64,000 nt of DNA from Nectonema munidae (lineage: Eukaryota > Nematomorpha > Nectonematoida > Nectonematidae), in contig JAUIRK010000022.1 of the NCBI GenBank assembly GCA_030549495.1, positions 333,257 to 397,256 on the forward strand. The letters are read 5' to 3'. Each line of letters begins with the position of its first letter. Position 1 is the first letter of the stretch. The notes under the pieces are model-generated. The model did no database searches, had not been told where the DNA came from, and saw only the letters and a list, made by a program, of their open reading frames with translations. Positions 1 through 10,485 of this stretch are shown in pieces. Made by a program: the position numbers and the translations under genes.

Positions 1-59
1 AAGTACAATTTACAAATTTAATACATATGTATAGTATTATTTATTCTTTGGCATATTTC

Positions 60-1310
60 TCATTTGAGTGAATTTATTTTAGTATATCCTGTCATTGTTT
101 AAAAAATCATTAAATTTTTCACAGGAACTCGTTAAATTATATTTCACACATAAAATGGCTTTTAAAGTCTCAACACTTAATTCTGATTTTTCTGATTTCC
201 ATACTTTATTCACCGTAGAAAAAATACGCTCAGTTGCAGCATTAGTTCCTTGTAAGGACAGTGCATATTACACTATTTTCAGTGCATTATTGTATGGAAT
301 ATTGTTTGCTTCAAAATGATGAAATGCTTCCAACAATTTTTTCTCTATTGTGATTTTCGCTGATGCCGAATATTTAATCTTTTTATTATCAATATTCTTT
401 TTAATAATGATGCCTCATTAAAAAGATCATTTTCGGAAATATTACTATATGGGGAATTTTGAGTAATATAATCGAAAGATTTTTGCACATCATTCTATTT
501 AAGTTCTTGTTTCAATGTAACCCGATGAAAATGTTCAATATCATTGTAATGTACCGTCCACTCTTTTAAATAATGATGCAGTTACTATAGTTACTATATA
601 GTCTTCTAGCTGGCTTATACTATTACGAATAATTAACAGAAGGAAATAATTATCTAACCGCTCATGGCACTGAAATTTAAAATTATTAACTTCATTTTCC
701 ATTTCGAATACTGAAATTTTGTCACCTTCAATAAGTTTTATCGCATTTTGAAAATGAACTGCTTGATTGTGTACAAACTCTAGCTAAATTTTAGAAGAAT
801 CTTTTTCAAAAAACTTCTAAAATACTAGGACATTTATCCTGTGAAGGATTTCAAGGGATCATATATTTTCAAAATTCTTTCCATAGCTGGCAAACGAGCT
901 AACCAGCGCGTTTTACTGTATCCAAGTATTTTCTGATATTCGACTCCCGTAGTTTCACAAAATTCTTTAAGCATTTCAACGCGCACAGTGTATATATAGA
1001 AATAATATATTTTTATAACAATATTTCCCACATCTACGGGCAACAAGTCAGCAGCAGTTTGAATGTCATTATGCATTATGTGCGCTACACAACCAACACC
1101 AATAATATTTTGATTAAGGTTTTTGTCATACTAAATTTTTTTCTTCGTCTCCATAAGTTGTTTTCAGAAAAAAATCTTGTATTTTGGGGGAAGATGCCGC
1201 AGTATTTGAATATCTTTTATGTTTCTGTGTCTCCAAGTGCTTTGAAATATCATCCTTCCCCCTGTGCGATATGGAAAATTCACCATTACATTTCTCACAT
1301 TTTACCATGT
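60..1310 (-). pseudogene. hAT transposase remnant (ZBED/DUF4371-like)
   Basis: Minus-strand reading gives three separated pieces of one hAT-type transposase. Near 1308-1126 is an N-terminal zinc-finger-like stretch (KCNGEFSISHRGKDDISKHL, with C-x2-C and later H-x5-H) followed by SPKIQDFF. Near 1100-834 is the post-catalytic stretch containing CVAHIMHNDIQTAADLLPVD and the YSKTRWLARLPAMERIL motif that precedes the large insertion domain. Near 250-60 is the C-terminal dimerisation motif ERIFSTVNKVWKSEKSELS. The first catalytic half is deleted between the first two pieces and the remaining frame is interrupted, so it is not functional. The plus-strand reading frames here are shadows. The same subfamily recurs at 48985-50560. 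Family assignment is from recognised motifs. No terminal repeats were located. Confidence 0.75.
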
Positions 1311-1339
1311 AATCGCTTTTGGTTTTTTTAATAAAAGGA

Positions 1340-2880
1340 AATTCACCCTTTTAGATCATCGTGGAATTTGAATGCTCTTTTCTTACTCATTATGTTAAAA
1401 ATCTAAAAAAATGATATAAAATTATATTATAAATTATTATATACATATTGCATAATTAGTGAAATTTAAATTCAGTTTATTTTAAGATTTTTATCATGCC
1501 AAAAAATCTTGATTCATTTTAACTCTTATAGACTTCAAAAATAAAAATAAATTACAATTATTTCATTGTTATTGCTCGTGATTTATAAAACACAGAAAAC
1601 TTAGAAGCGGGTAAATTATATATGAAATATAAGAGGACATTTTGTACTACTACTATCTAAACTTGATTATGATTTGTAAACTTAAATTAAATTCATTTTG
1701 TTTTTGTACTTGAAGTAAAAAAATAAAATCAAAAAATTTATATCAATCTAATTTATAAATTAACATTTTTAACTTAAAAAATAAACAGTTTTTAATACGT
1801 ATATTGATGAAGCACTTTAATAAAGTATTATATTTTAAAAATTAATTTTTTCACAATTTTTTTTACAAACTTGATATTTTCATTTTTTTAATACTTTTCG
1901 AACAATCATTTTTTATTTAGCTTTTATTGATGATAAAAAAATGTTAAAATTGCTAAAACAAAATATTTAAAACAAAAAATAAATCAAGTAAATAACAATT
2001 CTAAATAATGATAATTATTTTTTGCAAAACTAAAAATTCTTCGACTTCGAAGTCTTTCTTCAAAATTCTCTAAAAACTTCGACAAAAGACGGACAAAAAA
2101 AACATATAATTTAAATTTGTAAATAGTTCTCGATAATCAGTTTTCAACAATTATTATTATTTAAGTTTAACAATTATAAAATTAACAAAAATAATATGAA
2201 ATTCATATCCTGGCGAAGTAGTCACATGGCCACCAAAAATCTTATATATTGCCTTCTCCTTATCATGCCGTTTTTTGGCTTGTCGTGCATTTTCTTTTAA
2301 AATGGGGACTTTTTTAAAATGTCGTGGGACAATTTGTTGAAAATCGGAACTGTCCCGCCAAAAGCGGGACGTCTGATCACTTTGGCTAAGGAGGCTCTAT
2401 CTGCCCTGACCTCTTTTGAAAGTTCAGATAAATAATTTTGATAAATTATTGACTATAAATATATTTTATATACAATGATTATGAAATATTCTCATATGAA
2501 AAAGGAATTAAAACTATATATTAAAAAATATTTTAAAATTTCTAACCTCCAATCTACCATCGGCTAAGGAGCTTCTCTATCAACCCCTGTTACATATACT
2601 GGTCTGAAAATTAACTTTATTTATTTACCAGTTTAAATGATGATTGATGTATGCAGTATATTTACATCTTAAAATTATTATTTGTAGTATTCGAACAAAT
2701 AACATCTATCATATACTGTTGTTGTCGATATTAATCCACACCACTGTCTAGTCCACTCATGGTGCTGGAATATGTTGACATTTATTATTTATTCAAAAGA
2801 CCTAACAATGTATTTTATCAACAAAATTTTCCCTCTATCTAACTTATATAAATTAATAATGCATTTGTTATTAGTAATGT
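1340..2880. other. AT-rich stretch without recognised gene
   Basis: I see no coding signal. Around 2300-2390 lies a small GC-richer patch with a short hairpin (TCCCGC, short loop, GCGGGA). Similar words occur near 15880, so it is probably the end of an unidentified dispersed repeat. A second copy of the words TCTATC and GGCTAAGGAG occurs at 2388 and 2560, suggesting a decayed local duplication. Confidence 0.4.
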
Positions 2881-2887
2881 TATTGAC

Positions 2888-2993
2888 CAGGGCGGATCAA
2901 ATATCAAAATTATTTAGCTAAAATTTTGAAAGAGGTTAGGGTGAGGAGGGTAGGGGGCTAGAGCCCGGTTAGCCCCCTCTGTATCCGCACCTG
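2888..2993. mobile_element. 106-bp hAT-type MITE with 8-bp target duplication
   Basis: The left end reads CAGGGCGGAT and the right end, read inverted, CAGGTGCGGATACAG, so the ends are inverted repeats. The flanks are TTATTGAC (2880-2887) and TTATCGAC (2994-3001), a 7-of-8 match as expected for a hAT target duplication. The interior is GC-rich on the right side and non-coding. It needs a transposase in trans. Confidence 0.75.
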
Positions 2994-3239
2994 TTATCGA
3001 CTATTGTAACATACATAGCAATTTGCTTACTTTTTTTTTTATATATTTGATTACCACAAAATCTCCTTTCTGTCATTCAACGGTTCTCTACTTACAGTCG
3101 TTAGTGTAGACTTATTTTAATATAGTATATTCTTTTTATTAACAATGAATATTAATTAGGGAGATACTGATATAATTTTTTAATGATTATTATTAGTAAT
3201 ATATTTGATATTTTATTTGATTATTATCAGTGAGATATT

Positions 3240-3657
3240 TGACATTGCTTCTTACGAACTAGATATTTTATGCGCGGTTGAATAGCAGAGAATGCACAAC
3301 GTAAATCGCTTTCAACATTAAGCCACTTTCTATACTTATTCTTGATAGCAGCAAGCACAGAAAAAACAGCCTCACAAAGATATGTGGATCCAAACATAGC
3401 TAGAATCTGAAAAACCCAATTATTTAAAAACTAAAGGGTAAAGAGAAGGATATTTGACGCAGAATATGTTATTCAAGCGGAAAATAGATTAGCCGATTGT
3501 AAATAAGTAATGACAAAATGGTATTTATGCATTTTTTTCATAAAACTCTTAATATTTGCTCACGTTTCAGAAAATTTTTCATTTTAAGAACTCACGCCTC
3601 CGCTTAGAAGTTACTCCTGCCCCTAAAGGGGTACGGCCTTTAAGTTAAGAACCACTG
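3240..3657 (-). pseudogene. hAT element remnant: C-terminal dimerisation domain and one terminus
   Basis: Minus-strand translation of about 3415-3240 gives FGSTYLCEAVFSVLAAIKNK then LNVESDLRCAFSAIQPRIKY, the C-terminal hAT dimerisation domain of the GTF2IRD2/ZBED type. To the right, 3657 inward reads (minus strand) CAGTGGTTCTTAACTTAAAG, a classic hAT terminus, with CTTTAAAG beyond it. The rest of the transposase is absent, and I could not find the opposite terminus. It is a dead, internally deleted copy. Confidence 0.7.
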
Positions 3658-4018
3658 CTTTAAAGTCCTACACGGCGAAGCAGTGGGCGGGTTTGCGGGA
3701 CCCACGCATAAATTTCGAGTGCTGGTGATTTCTTTAAAACTTACTGTTTGCTGGACAAGAGTGGGTTCAATATTAGTACTGCTGATTAATTTGTGAAATT
3801 GCTGGTTTTTAGCGAATTAATTCTTAAAAAAACTTATAATTTATAGCATATTCATACATAGCTCATATTGAATTTTATAAAGTGTAACGTCATTTACTGG
3901 GGTTTCTTATCGCAAGTTCACTAATGTGTTTTTATTTTTAAAAAAATATACAAAATTGAGATAATAATAAAAGTAGTATTTTAAGAAGCAAAGAATTGAG
4001 CATAAATTTGGATTAATC

Positions 4019-4136
4019 GGTTAATTATTATTATCTGAGTCGACAATTGTCGACTTTACAAAAATATGAATCTTCTGCCTTTATAAATGCTTTTTAATAC
4101 AAATCTTCTGTTTTACATTTCATATCGTCCGATTAA
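4019..4136 (-). repeat. Older TTAA-family repeat, left half, split by the 4137-6562 element
   Basis: Read on the minus strand this matches the TTAA-type MITEs at 18347 and 43839 (words GAAGATTTGTATTAAA and GTAAAGTCGAC, each slightly diverged). It stops at the TTAA at 4133-4136. Its continuation, TTTAGTCGTTAATAGC, appears 2.4 kb away at 6567. The unsplit relative at 9184-9425 shows the two halves joined, so this copy was the insertion target. Confidence 0.75.
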
Positions 4137-5064
4137 CCCGTTAACGACCAGAATAATCAGACGATATCTAATGTAAAGCAGAAGATTTGTATTAAAGAGC
4201 TTTGATAAAGGCAGACGATTTTATTTTTGTAAAATCGATTCACAGTGTAACATAAAAAAAATTTATTTGTTTGACTTAATATTTTTATTGTTTATTACTA
4301 AAAACTTCACTCTGATTTCAAATCTGTGCTTGTTTTTTCTGTAACATCGATTGTTCAGAAGTTACAAGGTATTTTTCTTAACATATTTTTGTCACAATTT
4401 TTGTTTTATTTTTAAGATAATTATATTATAATATTGTCAATTTTTTACTACAAATTAAAAATGGCTACACGGATGTGTAAAAATAACCCTAATTCTTTTT
4501 GCTATGTCTGCGGATATTATATTGGGCAAAAAACAGTTTCTTATAAAATAGAAAAAGGATCAAAATATTCGATAGCATACAATTTATATTTTGGTATGCC
4601 GATTGGTGACCAGGATAAAAGTTTGGCTCCTCATTTTATTTGTGGAAGCTGTCGTTCAACATTGGAGGCATGGCTGAGAGGTAGTTTTTTTGTTTTAAAT
4701 TGTCATACTTTTGGAAAAACTCAGAATCTAAAATCTAGGAGAAAGATCAATGCCTTTTGCTATTCCACGAATTTGGAGAGAACAAAAAAATCATACTACT
4801 GATTGTTATTTTTGTATAGTCAACATATCTAAATTCAGAAAAATCAAAGGAAAATCTAAAAAACTTGACTATCCTAATATTGCTTCATCAATTGCTCCAG
4901 TACTTCATAATGTAAACTTGCCAGTTCCTTCCCCTCCAGAAAAGGTAATTGTTAAAATTTAAAATATTTTGTTATGCTGATTTCTTTGTATACTAACTTT
5001 TGTTTAAGGAAAGTTATCTGGATGAAGTAGAATCTGTGAATAATAATGAAATTTTATATTCTGT

Positions 5065-5095
<31 letters not shown>

Positions 5096-6562
5096 ACAAA
5101 ATCTCCTTATTTTCCAAATCAAAGTGAGCTAAATGATTTAATTAAAGACTTGAACTTATCTAAAGAGGGAGCTCAAAGAGCTCAAAGAGTGGAATCCTCT
5201 AGGAGAGAGATGCAGAATAGGGGTGCTAAAAACAGACATGGAATATTCTAAATTTTATGATGTTGAAGATGGCTTATGTTTTTGTAAAGATATCAAGGGC
5301 CTTTTCAGTGCGATAGGAATTGAACATGTTTCATCAGAATGGAGGCTCTTCATCGACAGTTCTGTTAAAAGTTTAAAGGCAGTTTTGCTTCACAATGTAA
5401 ACTTGTTGCCATCAGTTCCAGTTGGTCATTCTATGCATATGAAAGAAGACTATGCCAATGTTAAAAATTTGCTCAGCAAAATAAAGTATGAAAATTTTAA
5501 TTATGATGTATGTGGAGATTTCAAAATGCTAGGCTTTCTATTGGGAATGCAACAAGGTTATACAAAGTTTTCCTGCTACCTATGTTTATGGGATAGTAGA
5601 GATGATAAAAATCATTATTTGAAAAAAACATGGACACAAAGAATTGGCCTTGAACCTGGTAGTCAAAACGTCATTAATCAACCCCTAATTGACTCAAAAA
5701 AAGTGTTGCTTCCTCCACTACACATAAAGTTGGGACTTATTAAACAGTTTGTGAAAGCACTAGAATATGACAGTAATGCTTTTCAGCAAATCCGACTTTT
5801 ATTTCCTAAGCTTTCTGAAGCAAAGCTAAAAAATGGAATTTTTACGGGCCCTGATGTTAGGAAACTTCTAAATTCGGAAGAATTTGAAAATAGCCTTATT
5901 TTGAAAGAAAGATGTGCATGGGAGGCATTTAGAAGAGTTGTGACAGGATTTTTAGGTAATAAAAAAGATGAAAACTACAAAGAAAATATTGAAAATATGG
6001 TAAATGCGTATAAAGAAATGGGATGCCGGATGTCACTGAAGCTTCATTTTTTGGATTCGCATTTAGATGTTTTCAAAGAAAATCTTGGTGATGTGAGCGA
6101 GGAGCATGGAGAACGATTTCATCAAGATATCCAAACCATGGAAAAGAGATACCAAGGCCGATGGGGCAAAGCTATGATGGGTGACTACGTTTGGGGACTT
6201 ATCAAAGAAGATAAATCTTCGCATCAAAGGCAATGTAGAACAAAACATTATTTTTAGCTTTTTGCCACGCAATTATTCTTTTTAAATATATTTTAACTTC
6301 AATTTTAGTTTATTTTTGTTTTAATTAAATTTATCAAAAAAGATTTTAGTTTTATTTCCATTATTGAATAAAATAATATTCACATTACACTGATTCTACA
6401 CTCAAAATCATGAATTTTGAAATAAACGGAAATTCTAAAAACTATCGATATTCGTAAAAAAACATTTTTATTTTTGTAATCTACACCCAATGTAAGAAAA
6501 TTAATTTAATCAAGTCGAACAAATTATTATCGTGTTGTGAGTCGACTCTGGGCGCTAACGGG
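4137..6562 (+). mobile_element. TTAA-flanked DNA transposon, 2426 bp, unassigned superfamily
   Basis: The left end is CCCGTTAACGACCAGA and the right end, inverted, CCCGTTAGCGCCCAGA (14 of 16 identical). Both are flanked by TTAA (4133-4136 and 6563-6566). The subterminal left sequence is shared with short non-autonomous copies at 18347-18466, 43839-43966 and, more distantly, 30378-30483. The only gene inside is the decayed transposase-like gene at 4461-6257. TTAA targeting is known for piggyBac, Kolobok and Sola3 elements. The encoded protein does not look like a piggyBac transposase, so I leave the superfamily open. Confidence 0.8.
4461..6257 (+). pseudogene. Transposase-like gene of a widespread uncharacterised family, decayed
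   Basis: The start is ATG 4461 (MATRMCKNNPNSFCYVCGYY). Cysteine pairs CYVC, CGSC and DCYFC suggest N-terminal zinc binding. A 64-bp GT-AG intron (4945-5008, phase 0) follows PSPPEK. The next exon holds an acidic tract of nine or ten Asp coded by a GAT repeat, then SELNDLIKDLNLSKEGAQ. The long C-terminal frame (5223-6257) has LFIDSS, VCGDFKMLGFLLGMQ, CYLCLWDSRDDKNHY, KLHFLDSHLD and SEEHGERFHQDI. Asp, Asp and Glu in these conserved blocks, with a CxxC and an H-x4-H between the second and third, would fit a DDE nuclease with a zinc insertion; that is inference. The gene has a frame change near 4690-4750 and a missing segment with a frame change near 5170-5230, so this copy is inactive. I recall close relatives in many invertebrates, mostly unnamed. 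Confidence 0.65.
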
Positions 6563-6566
6563 TTAA

Positions 6567-6660
6567 TTTAGTCGTTAATAGCTTAAATAAATTAATTTTT
6601 GATAATGAAAGCTTTTTAAATAGTTTTTGCTTGATTAATTAATTGCATTATCCAACTCAA
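6567..6660 (-). repeat. Right half of the older split repeat
   Basis: TTTAGTCGTTAATAGC followed by TTTTGCTTGATTAATT matches the unsplit copy at 9207-9290 closely and continues the half at 4019-4136. Confidence 0.7.
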
Positions 6661-7107
6661 TTTCTCGATTAGTTAAGATTTCCTGGAATAAAATGAGAGA
6701 TTTCCACTACATAAAAGTGTCCTAATATGATATCTAAAAAACATATTTCCGCTAAAAACAGGACGAATGGTAACCACTCTAGTGAAAGTTTCCATCTAGG
6801 ATTCTAAGCATTCCTTGATTCCTTTTCCAAAATACGATAAATGTTTATGAATTATGTTTGATAAATGATCCTACAATAACCGAAGCATCGTGTAATTCGT
6901 TTTTAACAGTTTCTTATTTCGTCTTTTTTATTAGCTAAATTTACTGCAACGGAAAATATTACAGCTTCTATAGTTATCTTTTATTTTTTGGAATTTGAAA
7001 ATATAATTTGATTCATAGAAAATAATATTACTTTCCAAAATGAAATTAATATTTTCCTGCTTTTTTCTTATTGATTTTATTATAAATTTTTCCATATCCT
7101 TGTAGAC
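6661..7107. other. AT-rich stretch, nothing recognised
   Basis: No coding signal, terminal repeat or RNA gene was recognised here. Confidence 0.4.
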
Positions 7108-8045
7108 CAAGGGTGGCCAACCTTTTTTTTTAGAATATGCGCCAATTGTGTTAATCCTAAATTGCGATTCGCCAAAAATGTATTTTTCTTCCTGTTTCTA
7201 AATATACCTTTAAAATTTTTAAATGGGTTGATTTTTTTATTAAACTTTCCCATAATAATCTTTGCAAAATAAATCATCTAAATTTTCTTTCTAGCACAAT
7301 TTATTCTCTCAAATTTTTAGATATTAAGTTAAAAAAATAAACAATAAACAGGAAGTTAATGAGAGTTTGGAAATAGGTTTTAATTTTGAGTTAGTTTCAG
7401 GGAACAGAATGAGTTAACAACTATTCAAGTTTGAATCTGTTAATCATGATTTATCTTTGTTTTTAATCATTATCATTGAAGAAAAAGCTTGTTCACATCT
7501 GTGTGTATACGACATATTTTTGTGCAAACTTCCTTGTTTGTTGCAAATCTTTCCTAGACAAGAGATTTTCTTCTTCAAAATCGCTAAATCGACTACCAAA
7601 TGACTCTAGCAATAACTTTAATAATTCTGAATAGACTGTAAACTTGCATACATTTTTATATTGTTATTTCAAATGAGGAAAGTTGCTTAGATCTAATTTC
7701 CCCATTTGTGTGATGATTAACTTCACTTTCAATTTAAATGCATTAAGACTATCATAATACAAATAACGTAAAAGTTAAAAAGTAAACTTAAAATTAAAGC
7801 TTTCTAATAAATATAAAGCTTATATTGATAAATTATATTATTCTATATAAATTTTAAAATTAAATTTTTATCTTTTAAGATTTCTCCACAACTGCAAAAT
7901 TGTAATTTTCCAAAATTTTAATTTAAAATCTTTTTATTATAAAAAATTTTGAAGTTTGGAATTAAATTCAAAGTTAGTTTAAATGGGAGATTTATACTGC
8001 GCTCCATTCTTGAATACACCATGCGCCATGGATCGGCTGCCTCTG
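7108..8045 (-). mobile_element. hAT element remnant with transposase C-terminus
   Basis: The left end reads CAAGGGTGGCCAACC and the right end, inverted, CAGAGGCAGCCGATCC, the familiar CAGGGGTGGCCAACC-type hAT terminus. Minus-strand translation around 7640-7420 gives LESFGSRFSDFEEEN and then, with interruptions, CEQAFSSM, IKNKDKS and LTDSNLNSC. This is the dimerisation domain of the EPM2AIP1/GTF2IRD2-like hAT group. Clean 8-bp flanking duplications were not found. A related copy lies at 10655-11420. Confidence 0.65.
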
Positions 8046-8296
8046 TCCAAGGCGCTAGACTGACTTTAAAATTCAAAAAACTTTTCCACTAAAAATTTCC
8101 AAGTTAATCAACAACTAAGCAACTTTATATAATCTAAGAACAAAATATTCATTACTTTGATAAGAATCAATAAACCTGTAAATTATAAACTAAGTCCATG
8201 CGAATATATTGTTTTTGGAGCTCAAGATGCTATTAGTTGACTATTTTTTATTATATTTCTTGTCTGTCCTTTTAGATCTTGTTTGGAGGAATAAGT

Positions 8297-8488
8297 ATGA
8301 ATTATCAGTATCAACAGCAAAGCGGCGCTTACCCCCAAAGTCCGTATTCAGCTCAATACCCCTTCCCACCCCATCAACCTCCTGCACAGACTCCCAATGT
8401 TCTCTATCCTGATCCAAATATGTCAAACGTTGCTATGATGTATGGTTCTGCTTTAGCGGGACACGGCAAACAATTTGTCGATCAAAAG
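8297..8488 (+). CDS. YIF1: YIF1 coding exon 1
   Basis: It encodes MNYQYQQQ through HGKQFVDQK and ends AAAAG before the donor GTTTGT, phase 0. The conserved family block is NVAMMYGSALAGHGK. Confidence 0.85.
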
Positions 8489-10451
8489 GTTTGTTTATTT
8501 TTCTCTTCTCACATTTCGCCGAATTGTGAGTTTTTTATTGGTAAAGATTTGTGTTGGGTAGGCAGTTCTTTTCAACCGACTCCTCCATCCTGACTCCTTA
8601 CCGTCATTTTATGCTTTATGGCTTGTAACCCAAAGTAGGACATACGCAGCTTTTACCCTTTGACCCATATTATAAATATAATTTATATAATCAGGCACAT
8701 TGCGATTACTTTCTTATTGTTTTGTATGTATTTTAGTAAGTGTTTGTGTCCGTAAAGGGCGCATCTTCCTTAAAACTTATTCCAAGAGCAAAAGGGCACT
8801 TGGTTCCGTTTGCTTACCTTCTAGCATAACTGTGGCGCCAGTGGATGTTGATTTTGCCACGCCTTAAAAGTTTTAATAACCCTTCAAAACGCTGATAATT
8901 CAATAATTTGGCTATAAAGATATGCAAAATTAGAAGGCAAATTGGTGAAAACAATTTTTACATTACTAGTATGTTATCACTGATATATTAATACAAATGA
9001 ATTTTGCCGCCTGTCTCGATGTACCCCTCCTGCGGTCCTCTTGGTATCCCACTGATTTCGCCTCTTGATAAGTTAAGCCATGATAAAATTCTCAAAAATA
9101 AACGTTTTATCGCTATTTACATGTTATTCCAAAAGAATTCTAAAATAATTATAGCAAAACTTTGAGGACCATGAGCGTTTTTTTACATTTGATATCGTCC
9201 GATTAATTTAGTCGTTAGCAGATTAAATTAATTAGTTTTTGGTAATGGAAACTTTTTTAATAATTTTTGCTTGATTAATTACATTATCCAAAAATTAAAT
9301 TTTTGTATAATTAAATTGAATATCAGTGTTCCATGAAATCAAAATCGTTTGCTTTAGATTTAAAAATTTGATTGATGATGAAAGCAGACGCTTAGTCTTC
9401 ACATTTTGGTCATTATAGGGTTAAATAACAAACTTTGTAGCACAGACAAACATACACATATATATCAGTCAAACCTGCTTATTCGACCGCGACCTATGAT
9501 GGGTTTTTTATTACAGATTTGAGTGTGATTCACATCCGTTTTTCAGCTCATAAAATGTCAAATTTGACTTTTTCCAGATTAAATATAAATTTTTCTTTTC
9601 AAAATTTTCACCATATGTGTCACTGTAAGTAATTTTTAAAATTTTCTATTGAATTTAAAAAAAATAACAGATGTTTTCTTTCGTGAGCTATGATATGATA
9701 TTTTAGACTTCAATAGCATTTTTCGTTTAAGTATATAAGAATGAGTTAATTTAATTTATTTGCTCTTAATCATGATGAACTGCAGAAGTTAAAGATGGCC
9801 ATTTTTGCTATCGAGAAATAAGGATTCATTGAAAAGATTGTTGAGAGTGGATGTTTGAGCGAAGCAAATTTTAATTTTGGCCGTCCTCAAAGTATTAAAG
9901 TAGGCCATTGCTTTCAGATTGTGCCTGACTGGTTACCAGATAAAGATGTTATTTTCATAATTCTAGCTAATCTAAATATCTGACTATTGTTACAATCTAC
10001 AACTATTTTTTGATTGCTTACAAAGCCTAGGTGCGCCTATTTGCACATTTATCAAAAGTATAAAAGTTTTCTGTGTAAAAACTCGTATTTTAATTCCAGA
10101 GAAAATATTCATAATACTCGTCTCTAATCATCATTTAAATGTAGAAAGCCCTTTTCTTAGTTTGCCAAACGCCAAGAATTCTCCTTTCTTTTGTTCACTA
10201 CTTTTAGATCGAAAGTTGGTTATCTTTTTCCAAACTCAAGTACTATTTCTCTGTTGACACGAATTACGTTTACAAGAAGCTCTCTCTCCTGGCTTATCCA
10301 TTTTCGCACAAGGTTTTTCATTGTAATTATCTATAAATAACTATATATCCTGGTGAGACACGTGAGTATTGCGTACACAAGGAAACGTACTAAACTGTAT
10401 GCTATCATTAATCAAGTATATATGTATAACTTTTGAAGATTCACGTTTTGC

Positions 10452-10485
<34 letters not shown>

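Noticed and set aside
5071-5096. GAT microsatellite as a separate repeat feature
   Set aside because: It codes the acidic tract of the transposase-like gene, so it is described there.
9765-9980. Coding-like fragment (FIEKIVESGCLSEANF) as a named gene
   Set aside because: The reading is interrupted and I cannot assign a family, so I noted it only as intron content.
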